This document shows, piece by piece, positions 9,601 to 17,659 of a DNA stretch of 64,000 bases. Where the stretch lies: assembly GCA_012730045.1 (NCBI GenBank), contig JAAYBR010000082.1, forward strand, positions 1 to 64,000. Reading direction: 5' to 3'. Every line of letters begins with the position of its first letter. Position 1 is the first letter of the stretch. Under the pieces are notes generated by a model. It was not told where the DNA came from. It did no database searches and saw only the letters and a program-made list of their open reading frames with translations. The DNA comes from Candidatus Hydrogenedentota bacterium (lineage in GTDB: Bacteria > Hydrogenedentota > Hydrogenedentia > Hydrogenedentales > CAITNO01). Both the position numbers and the translations under genes were made by a program.

Positions 9601-11259
9601 GCGGCCCCCGTGGTGGCGCTGCTCGGGGACAACCCCCTCAGCCTGGCGGTGGGCGCGGCCTACACCGAGCCGGGCTTCACCGCCGGGGACGCCTGCGCCG
9701 GCGATGTGACAGCGGGCGTTGTGGTCGGGGGAACCGTGGACACGTCGGCGCCGGGGACCTATGTCCTCACTTACTCGGCCCAGGACGCCGCAGGAAACAC
9801 AGGGTCCGCCTCCCGGACCGTGGTCGTGGGCGGGGTGGACTACTGCGCCCTGACGGATGTGGACATTCTCCGGCCGACGGGCAACGTGCTGACGCCCTTC
9901 GTCACCAGCACGGCCTCCGTCCCGCTCCGGTCCCGCCCCGTGTTCTCCTCCACCGACTGCGTCACCGGGACCGTTTCCGTCGAATACTTCGTCAACGGCG
10001 TTTCCCGCGGCGCCTCGACCGATGCGGCGGGAGACTATCCCGTGACCGTCGCGCTGGGCAACGGCCGGTATGAACTGGCCGCCGTCGCGACACAGCAGGA
10101 GACGGGCGCCGTGGTCACGGCCTCGCGTGTGTTCAGCGTTATCGGGGCGCAGATCAACCGCTACGGCTATCTGGACAACCCCTTCCCGAGCCTTCCGCTG
10201 GACGGCGACCTCTTCGAGAACACCCTCGCCGTCACAGGCTACTACCGCGTCATCGCGATGGCTTCGGCGTACTGTGAGGAGGAGGTTGGCCTTGCCGCCG
10301 ACATCGTCCTGGCGGCGGAATATCCGGACAACCCCGGCCAGACCGTGACCGTCCGCGTGCCGCGCGGGGCGATCCCCTGCGGGTACCAGGCGATCATCAT
10401 CCTCACGCTGTCCGACAGCATTGAGGGGCTCGTCGGCTACGACCAGGCGCCTGTGATGGCCGCCACGCCGGAGGGGCTGGTTCAGGGCGGCCTCTTCTTT
10501 GATGTCAGCATCATTATCGCCTCCCGGGAGGATGTGCTCGCGGGCGGGGAGATCCCCTACGCCGAGCTGGACAACGCATGGCTTGCGGACAATCCGGTCT
10601 CGTTCACGCTCAACGGCCTCTCCTTTACGCCCGGCCGGGTTCCCGTGTTCCTGTCCCACCCGACGGACATTCAGCCGCTGGGCGACGCCGATGTGAACCT
10701 CTTCGCCGCAAAGGGCGCCTGGAGCGGCGTCAACACCGGCGGGTTCATGGTCCAGGGCGACGCCCTCACCGGGTCCGCCACCGCGCTGTCCGTCTTCGCG
10801 CCCTTTGAGCGCCGCGCCACCCTGGCATTCTCGCCAAACATCGCCTACGGCGTGGTCTTCGGCCGGGCCGTGCTGGAGGAGACGCTGGAGCGGACCTTCG
10901 TGGTGACCAATGTCGGCGACCTCCCCGTTTCCGGAGAGGCGGCCATTGCGGGGGACGGCGCCTTCACGGTGGTCGGGGAGGCCGCGTACACCCTGCAGCC
11001 CGGCCAGAGCGCGGAGATCACCGTCGCCTTCACCCCGGCGGAGATCCGCGACTATGAGGCCCAGCTGCAGCTCACCGGCGACCCGGAGGGGCTCCACAGC
11101 GCCCGCCTCTTGGGCTCGGGCACAAAGGGCCGCACCAACCTCTTCGGATGCGGGCCGGGCACCGCGGCGGGCGGCGGCGACTGGGCGGTCCTTCTGGCCG
11201 TGTGCGCCCTGCTGGCGCTCGGCGGCGGGCTGCGCGGCGCGGCGGGCCGCGCCCGCTGA
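6628..11259 (+). CDS. Giant surface protein with ten DUF5011-like Ig repeats
   Basis: The 1543-residue product has a signal peptide (MKMSGIVFSACLICGGFASA). Residues about 25-280 hold two DUF11-like beta domains. Residues about 280-1070 hold ten tandem Ig-like (DUF5011/HYR-type) repeats of about 79 residues, each opening DTxxPV and carrying variants of VECGxxFxDPGATAxD. A module around VEYFVNGVSRGASTD follows (about 1075-1170), then a spacer region and a choice-of-anchor-D domain (about 1397-1500). The tail has FGCGPG (C1508), a Gly-rich linker, a hydrophobic helix and Arg residues ending ARAR, which resembles a GC-TM-Arg sorting signal. The ATG at 6628 is preferred to an upstream GTG at 6568 because AAAAGGG lies just before it and the signal peptide starts there. 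It is probably a cell-surface adhesin or matrix protein. Confidence 0.85.
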   Translation: MKMSGIVFSACLICGGFASAMTEPGTVDMTRSVASLGEVSPGILGFVVSLNIVAASDIAPFVTALSVVEYLPDGWVYDGTYGNPMPVASIGQGVLQLLWENVPDLSSPLAVEYHLRVPQALAGAVLFGRVVYATEAGPQESPDVITNPNEINCLFMARSASLAGYVPGAEVTFTVTVNSFCLEPVTALAVVEECPAGWTFVSATGVADAGGVEPDPGASGPLEFVWLSAVSVFPHSFTYTVAVPEDFSGDAMVSGRVLSRLSGPELLSPVVETPLDYLDTVPPVIVITGGSPVTVECGGLYVELGATATDNVDSAVDVTVDNSAVNTAVPGDYTVYYRAQDTAGNSAQETRTVQVVDTTAPVVVMDGGEAQSGTCSVPLTLHTATASDACDGSVPAVAADLGGLNPASPAVGVYEVLFEAFDGAGNRGTAVLTVSITDSQTPLLVLNGANPLSVECGAVFNDPGATATDSCAGNLTAAITVEGTVNTAEPGLYLLTYTVEDPSGNVASLARDVEVADTTPPVIALLGPSTVTITQGTPYTEPGYTATDLCSGDLTAEVNVTGSVNINVVGAYELTYAVSDGAGNPAQTTRTVNVVSDSAPVITILGDNPATVECGDPYEDAGAEADDAEDGDLTLYIVVENLVNPGAAGVYRVIYSVTDADMNTTTAERTVILQDTAAPALELLGDNPLVVQCGYGFNDPGATALDACLGNLDAAISVYSEVDASTPGTYPVVYAVSDASGNESEASRTVEVVDTVGPMVFLQGDNPMQLECGTPFVEPGTIGSDACSGEVPVESTAALENFGAVGPVTVQYSAQDNAGNVTTVTRTVNVVDTTPPVLSLVGGSLVLVPLGSPWVEPGYTAVDACAGDITGGVSVTGSVNTDLPGDYPLTYVSIDGAENSAEAERIVRVTPGTPPAITLNGDNPMTVECGAAFQDPGATASDAEDGDLTAAISVDGSVDVSVPGWYVLSYAVADSGGLSDLETRSVQVVDTAAPVVALLGDNPLSLAVGAAYTEPGFTAGDACAGDVTAGVVVGGTVDTSAPGTYVLTYSAQDAAGNTGSASRTVVVGGVDYCALTDVDILRPTGNVLTPFVTSTASVPLRSRPVFSSTDCVTGTVSVEYFVNGVSRGASTDAAGDYPVTVALGNGRYELAAVATQQETGAVVTASRVFSVIGAQINRYGYLDNPFPSLPLDGDLFENTLAVTGYYRVIAMASAYCEEEVGLAADIVLAAEYPDNPGQTVTVRVPRGAIPCGYQAIIILTLSDSIEGLVGYDQAPVMAATPEGLVQGGLFFDVSIIIASREDVLAGGEIPYAELDNAWLADNPVSFTLNGLSFTPGRVPVFLSHPTDIQPLGDADVNLFAAKGAWSGVNTGGFMVQGDALTGSATALSVFAPFERRATLAFSPNIAYGVVFGRAVLEETLERTFVVTNVGDLPVSGEAAIAGDGAFTVVGEAAYTLQPGQSAEITVAFTPAEIRDYEAQLQLTGDPEGLHSARLLGSGTKGRTNLFGCGPGTAAGGGDWAVLLAVCALLALGGGLRGAAGRAR

Positions 11260-11283
11260 GCGGGGTCCAATGATCTGATTTGC

Positions 11284-11310
11284 GGGCCCGGCGGATTGTC
11301 CGCCGGGCCC
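11284..11310 (+). terminator. Hairpin terminator after the surface-protein gene
   Basis: An 11-bp perfect GC stem (11284-11294 with 11300-11310) encloses a 5-nt loop (ATTGT) and is followed by GTTCTTTC. It lies 24 nt past the stop codon. The weak T-tract leaves open read-through into the next gene. Confidence 0.6.
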
Positions 11311-11334
11311 GTTCTTTCGAGAAAAGGAGGGTCC

Positions 11335-13854
11335 ATGCGGGGCAGGCAGATGCTGTTGTCGGGATTGGCGCTGGCGGTGGCCGTTTCCGCCGCGGCGGAA
11401 GAGGGGGCCGTGTGGCGGCGCGCCGCGGAGAACGCGGTTACGGCGAACGAAAACATCGTCTACTGTCTGGACCATGCGGAGGGCTGGCTGCAGCAGGCCG
11501 ACCCTGAAACCGGCCTCCTCCCGCGCCGCCTCAAGGAGGACTGGTTCTGGAACGCCAAGGACTGCGCGGCGGACAATTTTCCGTTTCTGCTGCTCACCGG
11601 CGAAATGACCGGACAGCACCACATCCGCCGCGCCGCACGCGCCGTTTTTGACGCCGAACGCCGGCTCTGTCCCCGGCTGGACAGCCTGCCCGATGACTAC
11701 CTCTTCGACCGGCAGGGGTTCCGGGACGGCACCCCCAAGACGGAGGACCTCATCTTCGGCGCGGCGGAATACGCCAAGGACGGACTGCTGCCCGTCATCG
11801 AGTGGATGGGGGAGGGCCCCTGGCTCGACCGCGCGCGGGAAATGGTCGCCGACATCTGGAAACACGCCGTCTTTGAGACGCCCCACGGCCGGCTGCCCTC
11901 GCCCGTCCTGGAGGTCAACGGCGACCTCCTTCAGGTGATGAGCCGCCTCTACTGGATGACCGGCGACGCGCAGTGCCGGGAGTGGGCCTTCCGCCTCGCG
12001 GATTATTACCTGCTTCAGGCACCCCTCGTGGAGGGTGACAAGATTCCCCTGCGCGACCACGGCTGCGAGGCCGTCGGCGGCCTGGCGGAGGCCTATGTCA
12101 TCGCGTGGAAGACCGACCCGGCCAAGCACGCCGCCTACCGGGAACCCATGCACCGGCTGCTGGACACGATCCTGGAGAAGGGCACTTATCCAGACGGCAT
12201 GATGCCCAACTGGTTCAACCCGAAGACCGGCGAGAGGGCCAAGGACACCGTCTCCGACGGATGGGGCTATGTCTATGACGCCTTCCTTACCGTGGCGATG
12301 GTGGACGGGCACGATCCGTACCGCGCGGCGGTGGAGAAGGCCCTGAACAGCGCCCACACCCACCTCGGCACCAACTGGGAGGGGTACCGCGGCGACGGCT
12401 ACGCCGACAGCGTGGAGGGCGCCATCAACCTCCTAAACCGCATTCCCTGCACCACCGCCTGGCCGTGGGTGGACGCCTCGCTCGGCATTGTGAGGGGCCT
12501 CCAGGGCCACGACGGCATCGCGGAGGGGTGGTACGGCGACGGCAACTCGGCCCGCACCCTGATGATGCACACGCTCTGGCTCACCCGGGGCGTCACCGCC
12601 GCCCCTTGGAGGAAAGACGTTACATTGGGCGCTGACATGGAGGCAGACGGCAGCGTGTGCCTGCATCTTTCCACGCAGTGGGCCTGGAACGGCACCCTGC
12701 GCTTTGACATCCCGCGCCACCGGGACAACCTGCGCATGCCCCTCGACTACCCCCGGATCAACCAGTTTCCGGAATGGTTCACCGTGGAGAAGTCGGGCCG
12801 CTATCTGGTCTCCGAGAACGGCGGCGCGGAGCGCGAGGTGTCGGGAGAGGACCTGCTGAACTACCGGGTCGCGCTGAAGGAGAAGGAAACGCTGCGCCTC
12901 AAGGTGCGGGCGAAGGACGCGGCCGCTTCTGGCGCGGTGCCTGCGGAACCGTGGCGGGAACAGCGCTTCCACGCGGTCTCCGGGGAGGAGGCGGAGCGCT
13001 GGCAGCGGGAGACGCGCGGCGCGCTCCTGTCCCTGTTGGGACTGGACGCCTGCGCCGCCCAATGGGCGAAGGCCCCGCTGAAGGTCCGCGAAGGGGGCAG
13101 GCGGAAGGCAAACGGGTTCCAGGTGGTGGAGGTGGAGTTTGCGGCCGCCCCGGAACGCCGGATACGTGTCCTCGTGGGCATGCCTGACGGAGGGGGGCCC
13201 GCCTCGTGCCCCGCCGTGGTCTGCATCGGGGGGCACGGTTCCAAGCCCGAGGATGTGTTCGACGAGAAGTCCATCTACAAGGGCTTCGCGGCGGCACTGG
13301 CCCGCGCGGGCGCGGTGGTCGTCGCGCCGGACATCGCCTACCACGACAAGGACGCCGCCTTTAAGACCCTCCTGGGGCAGCGCACCTGGGACCTGATGCG
13401 CTGTGTGGACTACCTGGCCTCTCTGGATACGGTGAACCCCGCGCGCATCGGCTGCGCGGGCCTGTCCCTCGGCGGCGAGATGGCTATGTGGCTGGGCGCG
13501 CTGGACACGCGGGTGTCCGCCGTGTCGAGCTGCGGATTCCTCACGCTCATGGACCAGATGGAGCGCAACCACTGCCTCTGCTGGAAGGAGGAGGGCCTGC
13601 GGGAGCTCGTGGACTTCCCCGACCTCTACGCCCTCATCGCCCCACGCCCGCTCCAGTGCCAGCTCGGCGAGCAGGAGCCCCGCGACCAGTTTCCGCCCCT
13701 GCTGGGGCGCGTCGCTTTCCGCGACGTACAGCGCTGTTATACACTCTTGGGCGTTCCCGGACGAGCGGGCCTGCATGTCCATCCCGGCGCCCACGAGGTG
13801 GACCGCGAGGCTCTGGTGGCATTCCTGATGGGAACGCTCGCCGTAACGAGGTAG
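11335..13854 (+). CDS. Exported alpha/alpha-toroid protein fused to an alpha/beta hydrolase
   Basis: This 839-residue protein has a signal peptide. Residues about 25-440 have the repeated helices and Trp/Tyr-rich loops of an (alpha/alpha)6 toroid, as in uronate lyases and unsaturated glucuronyl hydrolases. A beta-rich linker (about 440-525) follows. Residues about 550-839 are an alpha/beta hydrolase related to acetyl-xylan or dienelactone hydrolases: oxyanion-side GGHG, nucleophile motif GLSLGG with S711, and a terminal HPGAHEVD with candidate H820. The fusion suggests one protein that combines glycan-chain processing with de-esterification. AAAAGGAGG lies 4 nt before the ATG at 11335. It sits directly after two other exported proteins. 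Substrate is unknown. Confidence 0.75.
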   Translation: MRGRQMLLSGLALAVAVSAAAEEGAVWRRAAENAVTANENIVYCLDHAEGWLQQADPETGLLPRRLKEDWFWNAKDCAADNFPFLLLTGEMTGQHHIRRAARAVFDAERRLCPRLDSLPDDYLFDRQGFRDGTPKTEDLIFGAAEYAKDGLLPVIEWMGEGPWLDRAREMVADIWKHAVFETPHGRLPSPVLEVNGDLLQVMSRLYWMTGDAQCREWAFRLADYYLLQAPLVEGDKIPLRDHGCEAVGGLAEAYVIAWKTDPAKHAAYREPMHRLLDTILEKGTYPDGMMPNWFNPKTGERAKDTVSDGWGYVYDAFLTVAMVDGHDPYRAAVEKALNSAHTHLGTNWEGYRGDGYADSVEGAINLLNRIPCTTAWPWVDASLGIVRGLQGHDGIAEGWYGDGNSARTLMMHTLWLTRGVTAAPWRKDVTLGADMEADGSVCLHLSTQWAWNGTLRFDIPRHRDNLRMPLDYPRINQFPEWFTVEKSGRYLVSENGGAEREVSGEDLLNYRVALKEKETLRLKVRAKDAAASGAVPAEPWREQRFHAVSGEEAERWQRETRGALLSLLGLDACAAQWAKAPLKVREGGRRKANGFQVVEVEFAAAPERRIRVLVGMPDGGGPASCPAVVCIGGHGSKPEDVFDEKSIYKGFAAALARAGAVVVAPDIAYHDKDAAFKTLLGQRTWDLMRCVDYLASLDTVNPARIGCAGLSLGGEMAMWLGALDTRVSAVSSCGFLTLMDQMERNHCLCWKEEGLRELVDFPDLYALIAPRPLQCQLGEQEPRDQFPPLLGRVAFRDVQRCYTLLGVPGRAGLHVHPGAHEVDREALVAFLMGTLAVTR

Positions 13855-13881
13855 AACTGCTTGGAATGGAGGCCGTCTGTG

Positions 13882-13958
13882 AAGTGGCACGGGCTTCCAG
13901 CCCGTGGTCTTGGTACCAAGGGAGACACCGTCACGGGCTGGAAACCCGTGCCACCTCA
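13882..13958. repeat. REP-like inverted repeat, copy A
   Basis: Two arms, GTGGCACGGGCTTCCAGCCC and its reverse complement with one mismatch, flank a 28-nt centre. Each arm is itself a small palindrome built on CACGGGCT/AGCCCGTG. The same element recurs at 27891-27969 with a different centre. It lies between two same-strand genes. Confidence 0.8.
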
Positions 13959-13994
13959 GGGCGGAGACGCTTGACGCAGGACGCATGCCGTAGC

Positions 13995-14011
13995 GCCGCC
14001 GTCCCGGCGGC
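13995..14011. repeat. GC hairpin upstream of the ROK gene
   Basis: GCCGCCG-TCC-CGGCGGC forms a 7-bp stem with a 3-nt loop. It lies 27 nt before the start codon and belongs to the palindromic intergenic material shared with copy A. A role in transcription or translation is unproven. Confidence 0.5.
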
Positions 14012-14038
14012 CTTCAGTCGAGAAGGGAGTTGGACGAT

Positions 14039-14989
14039 ATGGAAGACAAACGCATCATCGCGGTGGAGATCGGCGGCACCAAGCTCCAAGCGGCCATCGG
14101 CACGCCCGAGGGAAAAATCCTGCGTGTGGAGCGCGGCCGCGTGAATCCTGAAAAGGGCGCGGCCGGCATTCTGGACTGGGTCACGGCCCGCGTGGAGGAA
14201 CTCGTCGCCGAGTGTGACGGGGCCGCCTCCGCCATCGGCGTCGGCTTCGGCGGCCCGGTCGAGAGCGCCACCGGCGCGGTGCTGGTCTCCCACCAGATCG
14301 CCGGATGGGAGGGAGTCGCCCTCAAGACCCTGCTTGAGGGGCGCTTCTCGCTTCCCGTGGTCGTCGCAAACGACGCCAACGCCGCCGGCTGGGCCGAATA
14401 CCGCCTCGGCGCGGGCAGGGGCGCCCGCCAGTTCTTCTACATGAACATCGGCAGCGGCATCGGCGGCGCGCTCGTGGTGGACGGAAAACTCCACGACGGC
14501 CAGGGCCGGGGCGCGGGGGAAATCGGCCACACATGGGTCCCCGACTGGACCGCCGACGCCCCCGGCAGGGCCGACAAACTGGAGAACCTCTGCTCAGGCT
14601 GGTCCATCGAGCGGCGCATCCGGGGCTGGGCCGGTCTGGACCCCGCCTCGCCTCTGGGAAAAGCCTGCGGCGGCGACCCCGCCCGGCTGACCTGCGCCCT
14701 TCTCGCCGACGCCGCCCGCCAGGGCGACCCCCGCGCGCTGGAGGAAATCCGCCGCGTCGCCCAGACCGCCGCCCTCGCCCTCGCCAACGTCGTCACCCTG
14801 TTCCACCCCGAAGTCATCGCCCTCGGCGGCGGCGTCTCCCTCATGGGCGACATCCTCCTGCACCCCCTCGCCGAAGCCCTCGACGCCCGCGCCTTCGGCC
14901 CGTACCGCGGCCGCTACCGCCTCACCCCCTGCCAGCTCGAAGAGGATGTCGTCGTCGTCGGGGCGCTTTTGCTGGCCGGGGCCTGCTGA
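14039..14989 (+). CDS. ROK family sugar kinase-like protein
   Basis: The 316-residue product has the ROK fold signature: an N-terminal phosphate-binding loop (AVEIGGTKLQAAI), the catalytic-loop region VVVANDANAAGWAE with the conserved Asp, and the Gly-rich NIGSGIGGALVVDG segment. These enzymes usually phosphorylate glucose, N-acetylglucosamine, mannose or fructose with ATP in the cytosol. The usual ROK zinc motif (CxCGxxGCxE) is absent; after GEIGH the sequence is TWVPDWTADAPGRADKLENL with a single Cys soon after. No DNA-binding domain is present, so it is a kinase-type and not a repressor-type ROK. The ATG at 14039 is chosen over a TTG at 14030 because GAAGGGAG is 10 nt upstream. Confidence 0.85.
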   Translation: MEDKRIIAVEIGGTKLQAAIGTPEGKILRVERGRVNPEKGAAGILDWVTARVEELVAECDGAASAIGVGFGGPVESATGAVLVSHQIAGWEGVALKTLLEGRFSLPVVVANDANAAGWAEYRLGAGRGARQFFYMNIGSGIGGALVVDGKLHDGQGRGAGEIGHTWVPDWTADAPGRADKLENLCSGWSIERRIRGWAGLDPASPLGKACGGDPARLTCALLADAARQGDPRALEEIRRVAQTAALALANVVTLFHPEVIALGGGVSLMGDILLHPLAEALDARAFGPYRGRYRLTPCQLEEDVVVVGALLLAGAC

Positions 14990-14992
14990 CCG

Positions 14993-16357
14993 CTACTTCG
15001 CTGCTGTCTCCGGGCGGCTTCTGTAAAACTGGGAGTTTCCAAGCATCCTCCAAAAGAGGAACCACGCGAGCAGGAAAGCGACCACAACAAGCAGTGATCC
15101 CGCAGGACCGCCGAAACCTATTGCGGTGATGTGAGCGGGCAGGTCGAGAGCGAGAGACCAAGCGTAGATCACTAACGGAAGAACTACCATTATCCCTGTC
15201 CTACGGGACGGAGAAATTCGGACCGCCACAAAGGGAAACGTTAACAGCAGGGCGATTGCCGGGATAATAAAGAAGGAGGGACTGGGAGCGGGGTGCTTTC
15301 CGTACATATCTCTAACCATGAAGGGAATTTCCAGCCCGTGTTGCGCAAAAAATGCGGACACACCCTGGTAAGTGATGGCGACGAAATAGACGATAAGAGG
15401 GATGGGTGCGGCAAAAAGGGAAAGTGCGAGACGGAACGCCTGTGTGGACCGCTTCATGGGAAGCTGGCGCTGCGCCCGGGGAGAAAGGAAGTATAACCTG
15501 GCGTATTCGGCGAGAAGCCCGGCAACCATCGCGCAAAGGGCAAAGGGAATTATGGCAAGCACTTCTCTACGGATTGCGTTGTGGGGGAGAAGGTGGGCCG
15601 CCAAGAAGGCCGCAACCATGTAAATGACCCACATCCCGCCAGACGACCACACAGGCTTGCGAAACACCGTGGGCAACCCGGACACCTTGACACCATCGGG
15701 CTTCTGGGCGGTGTCCATGGGCCGCAGTTTGTACGCGTAGACATCGGGGCGAAGGGAGAGAAGGGGAAAGAAGAGCACGCCCGCGACCAGCATCACGCCG
15801 GGAATGCTCCGCTGCGGAACCAGCACCAGCAGGGCCAGATACACCGCGATCGCAAGGAGCGTTTGTAGGAGCAGTATCTGATGGACGGACAGCCGCGCAT
15901 GGGGAAAGGCGCGCCACAGCAGCTCAAGCACCACAAGCCGACTGAAGGGAATCGAGCCGAACAGAAACACGCAGGGACCGGCGGCGGAAAGAAAAAACCA
16001 GGAAGTCTGGAGGTCTGTGCGGCCCACAATCAGCGGAAAAACCGAAGCAGAGAAAAGGCCCACAAGAGCCGCCACCCCTGCGGGGACTCCAGAGAGCGCC
16101 AGAAGCAGGGTGGCCGAAAGGCTTCGTTTAGAGTACGGAAGCGAGTGGAGAACGCTCAACTGACGCTCAACGGACACCAACAGGAGTGGCAGGAACGACG
16201 CTAGGACAAGGAGCATATAAGCGAAAAATACAGGGGGGCTGGGGCGGTCGGATCTGAGGAGATTCAGGGAGAAGACGTAGGACATCATGGGGAGAAAGAT
16301 GCAAATGATTAAATACCCCCTAGCAAACAGGATAAGCCGAAATGCGGTGAATTTCAT
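14993..16357 (-). CDS. ABC transporter permease-like membrane protein
   Basis: This 454-residue protein has roughly ten hydrophobic segments and no large soluble domain. Its start codon overlaps the stop of the ABC ATPase gene (ATGA), so it is almost certainly the membrane partner of that ATPase. The arrangement GntR regulator, ATPase, permease matches YtrA/BcrA-type drug- or peptide-export operons. The permease itself carries no motif that reveals the substrate. The gene ends 3 nt from the convergent ROK gene without a clear terminator. Confidence 0.8.
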   Translation of the reverse strand: MKFTAFRLILFARGYLIICIFLPMMSYVFSLNLLRSDRPSPPVFFAYMLLVLASFLPLLLVSVERQLSVLHSLPYSKRSLSATLLLALSGVPAGVAALVGLFSASVFPLIVGRTDLQTSWFFLSAAGPCVFLFGSIPFSRLVVLELLWRAFPHARLSVHQILLLQTLLAIAVYLALLVLVPQRSIPGVMLVAGVLFFPLLSLRPDVYAYKLRPMDTAQKPDGVKVSGLPTVFRKPVWSSGGMWVIYMVAAFLAAHLLPHNAIRREVLAIIPFALCAMVAGLLAEYARLYFLSPRAQRQLPMKRSTQAFRLALSLFAAPIPLIVYFVAITYQGVSAFFAQHGLEIPFMVRDMYGKHPAPSPSFFIIPAIALLLTFPFVAVRISPSRRTGIMVVLPLVIYAWSLALDLPAHITAIGFGGPAGSLLVVVAFLLAWFLFWRMLGNSQFYRSRPETAAK

Positions 16358-17235
16358 GATGCGGTCTCCTTCACGAGGGCGACGAAGAGTTCCTCAAGCG
16401 TCACCGGCGCGTCGGTGAGGCCGGTGAACCCGGCCGCCTGAAGGCGCGCAACGGGGTCCTTGAGCGTGTCCGCAAGTATCTTGAAGCGGTTTCCCTCGTG
16501 CCGCAGAAGGTACAGCCCGTCCTCCCGGCGCAGCGGCGGACTGTCGGCGCATTCCCCGTGAATCATGCGGAAGCGTTCAATGAGGGCGGAGGTCTGTCCC
16601 TCCAGCACCATCCATCCCCGGTTCAGGATGCCGAGATGGTCGGTGAACCGCTCAATGTCCGAGAGGCTGTGGGAGGAAATGATCACCGTGCGCCGCTCGT
16701 CCTGCACCGCTTCCAGAAGTTCCGGAAAGAGGTCGCTTTTGGACACCGCGTCGAGCCCGGTCAGCGGCTCGTCGAGCAGCAGCATGTCGGGGCGGTGCGC
16801 CAGGGCCATCACCACGGCAAGCTTGGTCTTTGCCCCGAAGGAGAGGGTGTTGATCCGCTCCTCCGTGTCGAGGCGCATCCGCTTGAGCAGGGAGTGGCAG
16901 TAGGCGTCGTCCCAGGCCGGGTAGTGGGGGCGGAGGAAACGGATAAGCCGGCCAACAGTCCGCCAGGGGGAGTAGTCAAGCTCGGGGCTGACATACCCAA
17001 CGCGGCGCTTCACGGCAACCTCGTCCCGCTCGTGGTCGAGACCGAACACGGAAATGGTTCCGCCGTCCAGCGCGCCCATGCCCATCACCAGGTCTATGCT
17101 GGTGCTCTTTCCCGCCCCGTTGGGGCCGATCAGCCCGTAGATGCACCCCGGGGGCGCGGTGAGGTCCAAGGGGCCAAGCGTGAACCTGGGGAAACGTTTC
17201 AGCACTCCCCGAAACTCCAGAGTGGCGGCGGTCAT
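16354..17235 (-). CDS. ABC transporter ATP-binding protein
   Basis: The 293-residue product has all ATPase motifs in order: Walker A GPNGAGKS, the signature region LSFGAKTKL, Walker B MLLLDEP and the H-loop ISSHS. The architecture and length match the BcrA/YtrB-type export ATPases. The ATG at 17235 overlaps the GntR stop codon (ATGA) and is preceded by AAGGAGGAGAGG, so this start is well supported and translation is probably coupled. A longer in-frame start exists but lies inside the regulator gene. With the next gene it would form a membrane exporter controlled by the first gene of the operon. Confidence 0.92.
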   Translation of the reverse strand: MTAATLEFRGVLKRFPRFTLGPLDLTAPPGCIYGLIGPNGAGKSTSIDLVMGMGALDGGTISVFGLDHERDEVAVKRRVGYVSPELDYSPWRTVGRLIRFLRPHYPAWDDAYCHSLLKRMRLDTEERINTLSFGAKTKLAVVMALAHRPDMLLLDEPLTGLDAVSKSDLFPELLEAVQDERRTVIISSHSLSDIERFTDHLGILNRGWMVLEGQTSALIERFRMIHGECADSPPLRREDGLYLLRHEGNRFKILADTLKDPVARLQAAGFTGLTDAPVTLEELFVALVKETAS

Positions 17236-17657
17236 TTCCTCTCCTCCTTTGTATGGTGACGATTCCAAATGTCCGCGACGATGCGGTTCAATTCTTCCAA
17301 TGTCATTCCCAGTGCCGTGCCGTCCGTCACCGCCTGGGCAAGGCGTTCCTGGACCTCCGATCGCTGGGCGGAACGGCTTTTCTCAACGCCATCCTCGGAG
17401 ACGAAGGTGCCGATTCCCTGTTTCCGGTAGATGATCCCCTCGCGTTCCAGGTCCTCGTAGGCCCGCTTGACGGTGATCAAACTCACAAGAAGGTCTTCGG
17501 CGAGGGCGCGGAAAGAGGGAAGGGGGCTTCCCGGCGGCAGGGTTCCCGCGCTGATCGCCTGCTTGAGCCCGTCAATGACCTGCTGATACAGCGGCGGCTG
17601 CCCGGCAGCCGTGGTGATGGGCGGCAGTGAAATCCGCTTGGAAGGGGATGGGCTCAT
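17232..17657 (-). CDS. GntR family regulator (YtrA-like), first gene of ABC operon
   Basis: The 141-residue protein has an N-terminal winged helix typical of GntR proteins (PLYQQVIDGLKQAI, PSFRALAEDLLVSLITVKR, YEDLEREGIIYRKQGIGTF) and only a short C-terminal tail, as in the YtrA subfamily. These regulators usually repress their own ABC operon. The start ATG at 17657 coincides with the predicted transcription start and has no Shine-Dalgarno sequence, suggesting a leaderless message. An inverted repeat overlapping the promoter is the likely self-operator. Confidence 0.9.
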   Translation of the reverse strand: MSPSPSKRISLPPITTAAGQPPLYQQVIDGLKQAISAGTLPPGSPLPSFRALAEDLLVSLITVKRAYEDLEREGIIYRKQGIGTFVSEDGVEKSRSAQRSEVQERLAQAVTDGTALGMTLEELNRIVADIWNRHHTKEERK

Positions 17658-17659
17658 GA

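Noticed and set aside
8785-12363. A 1192-codon antisense open frame
   Set aside because: It crosses two real genes and a terminator, has low-complexity Arg/Gly/His composition, and lacks a ribosome binding site.
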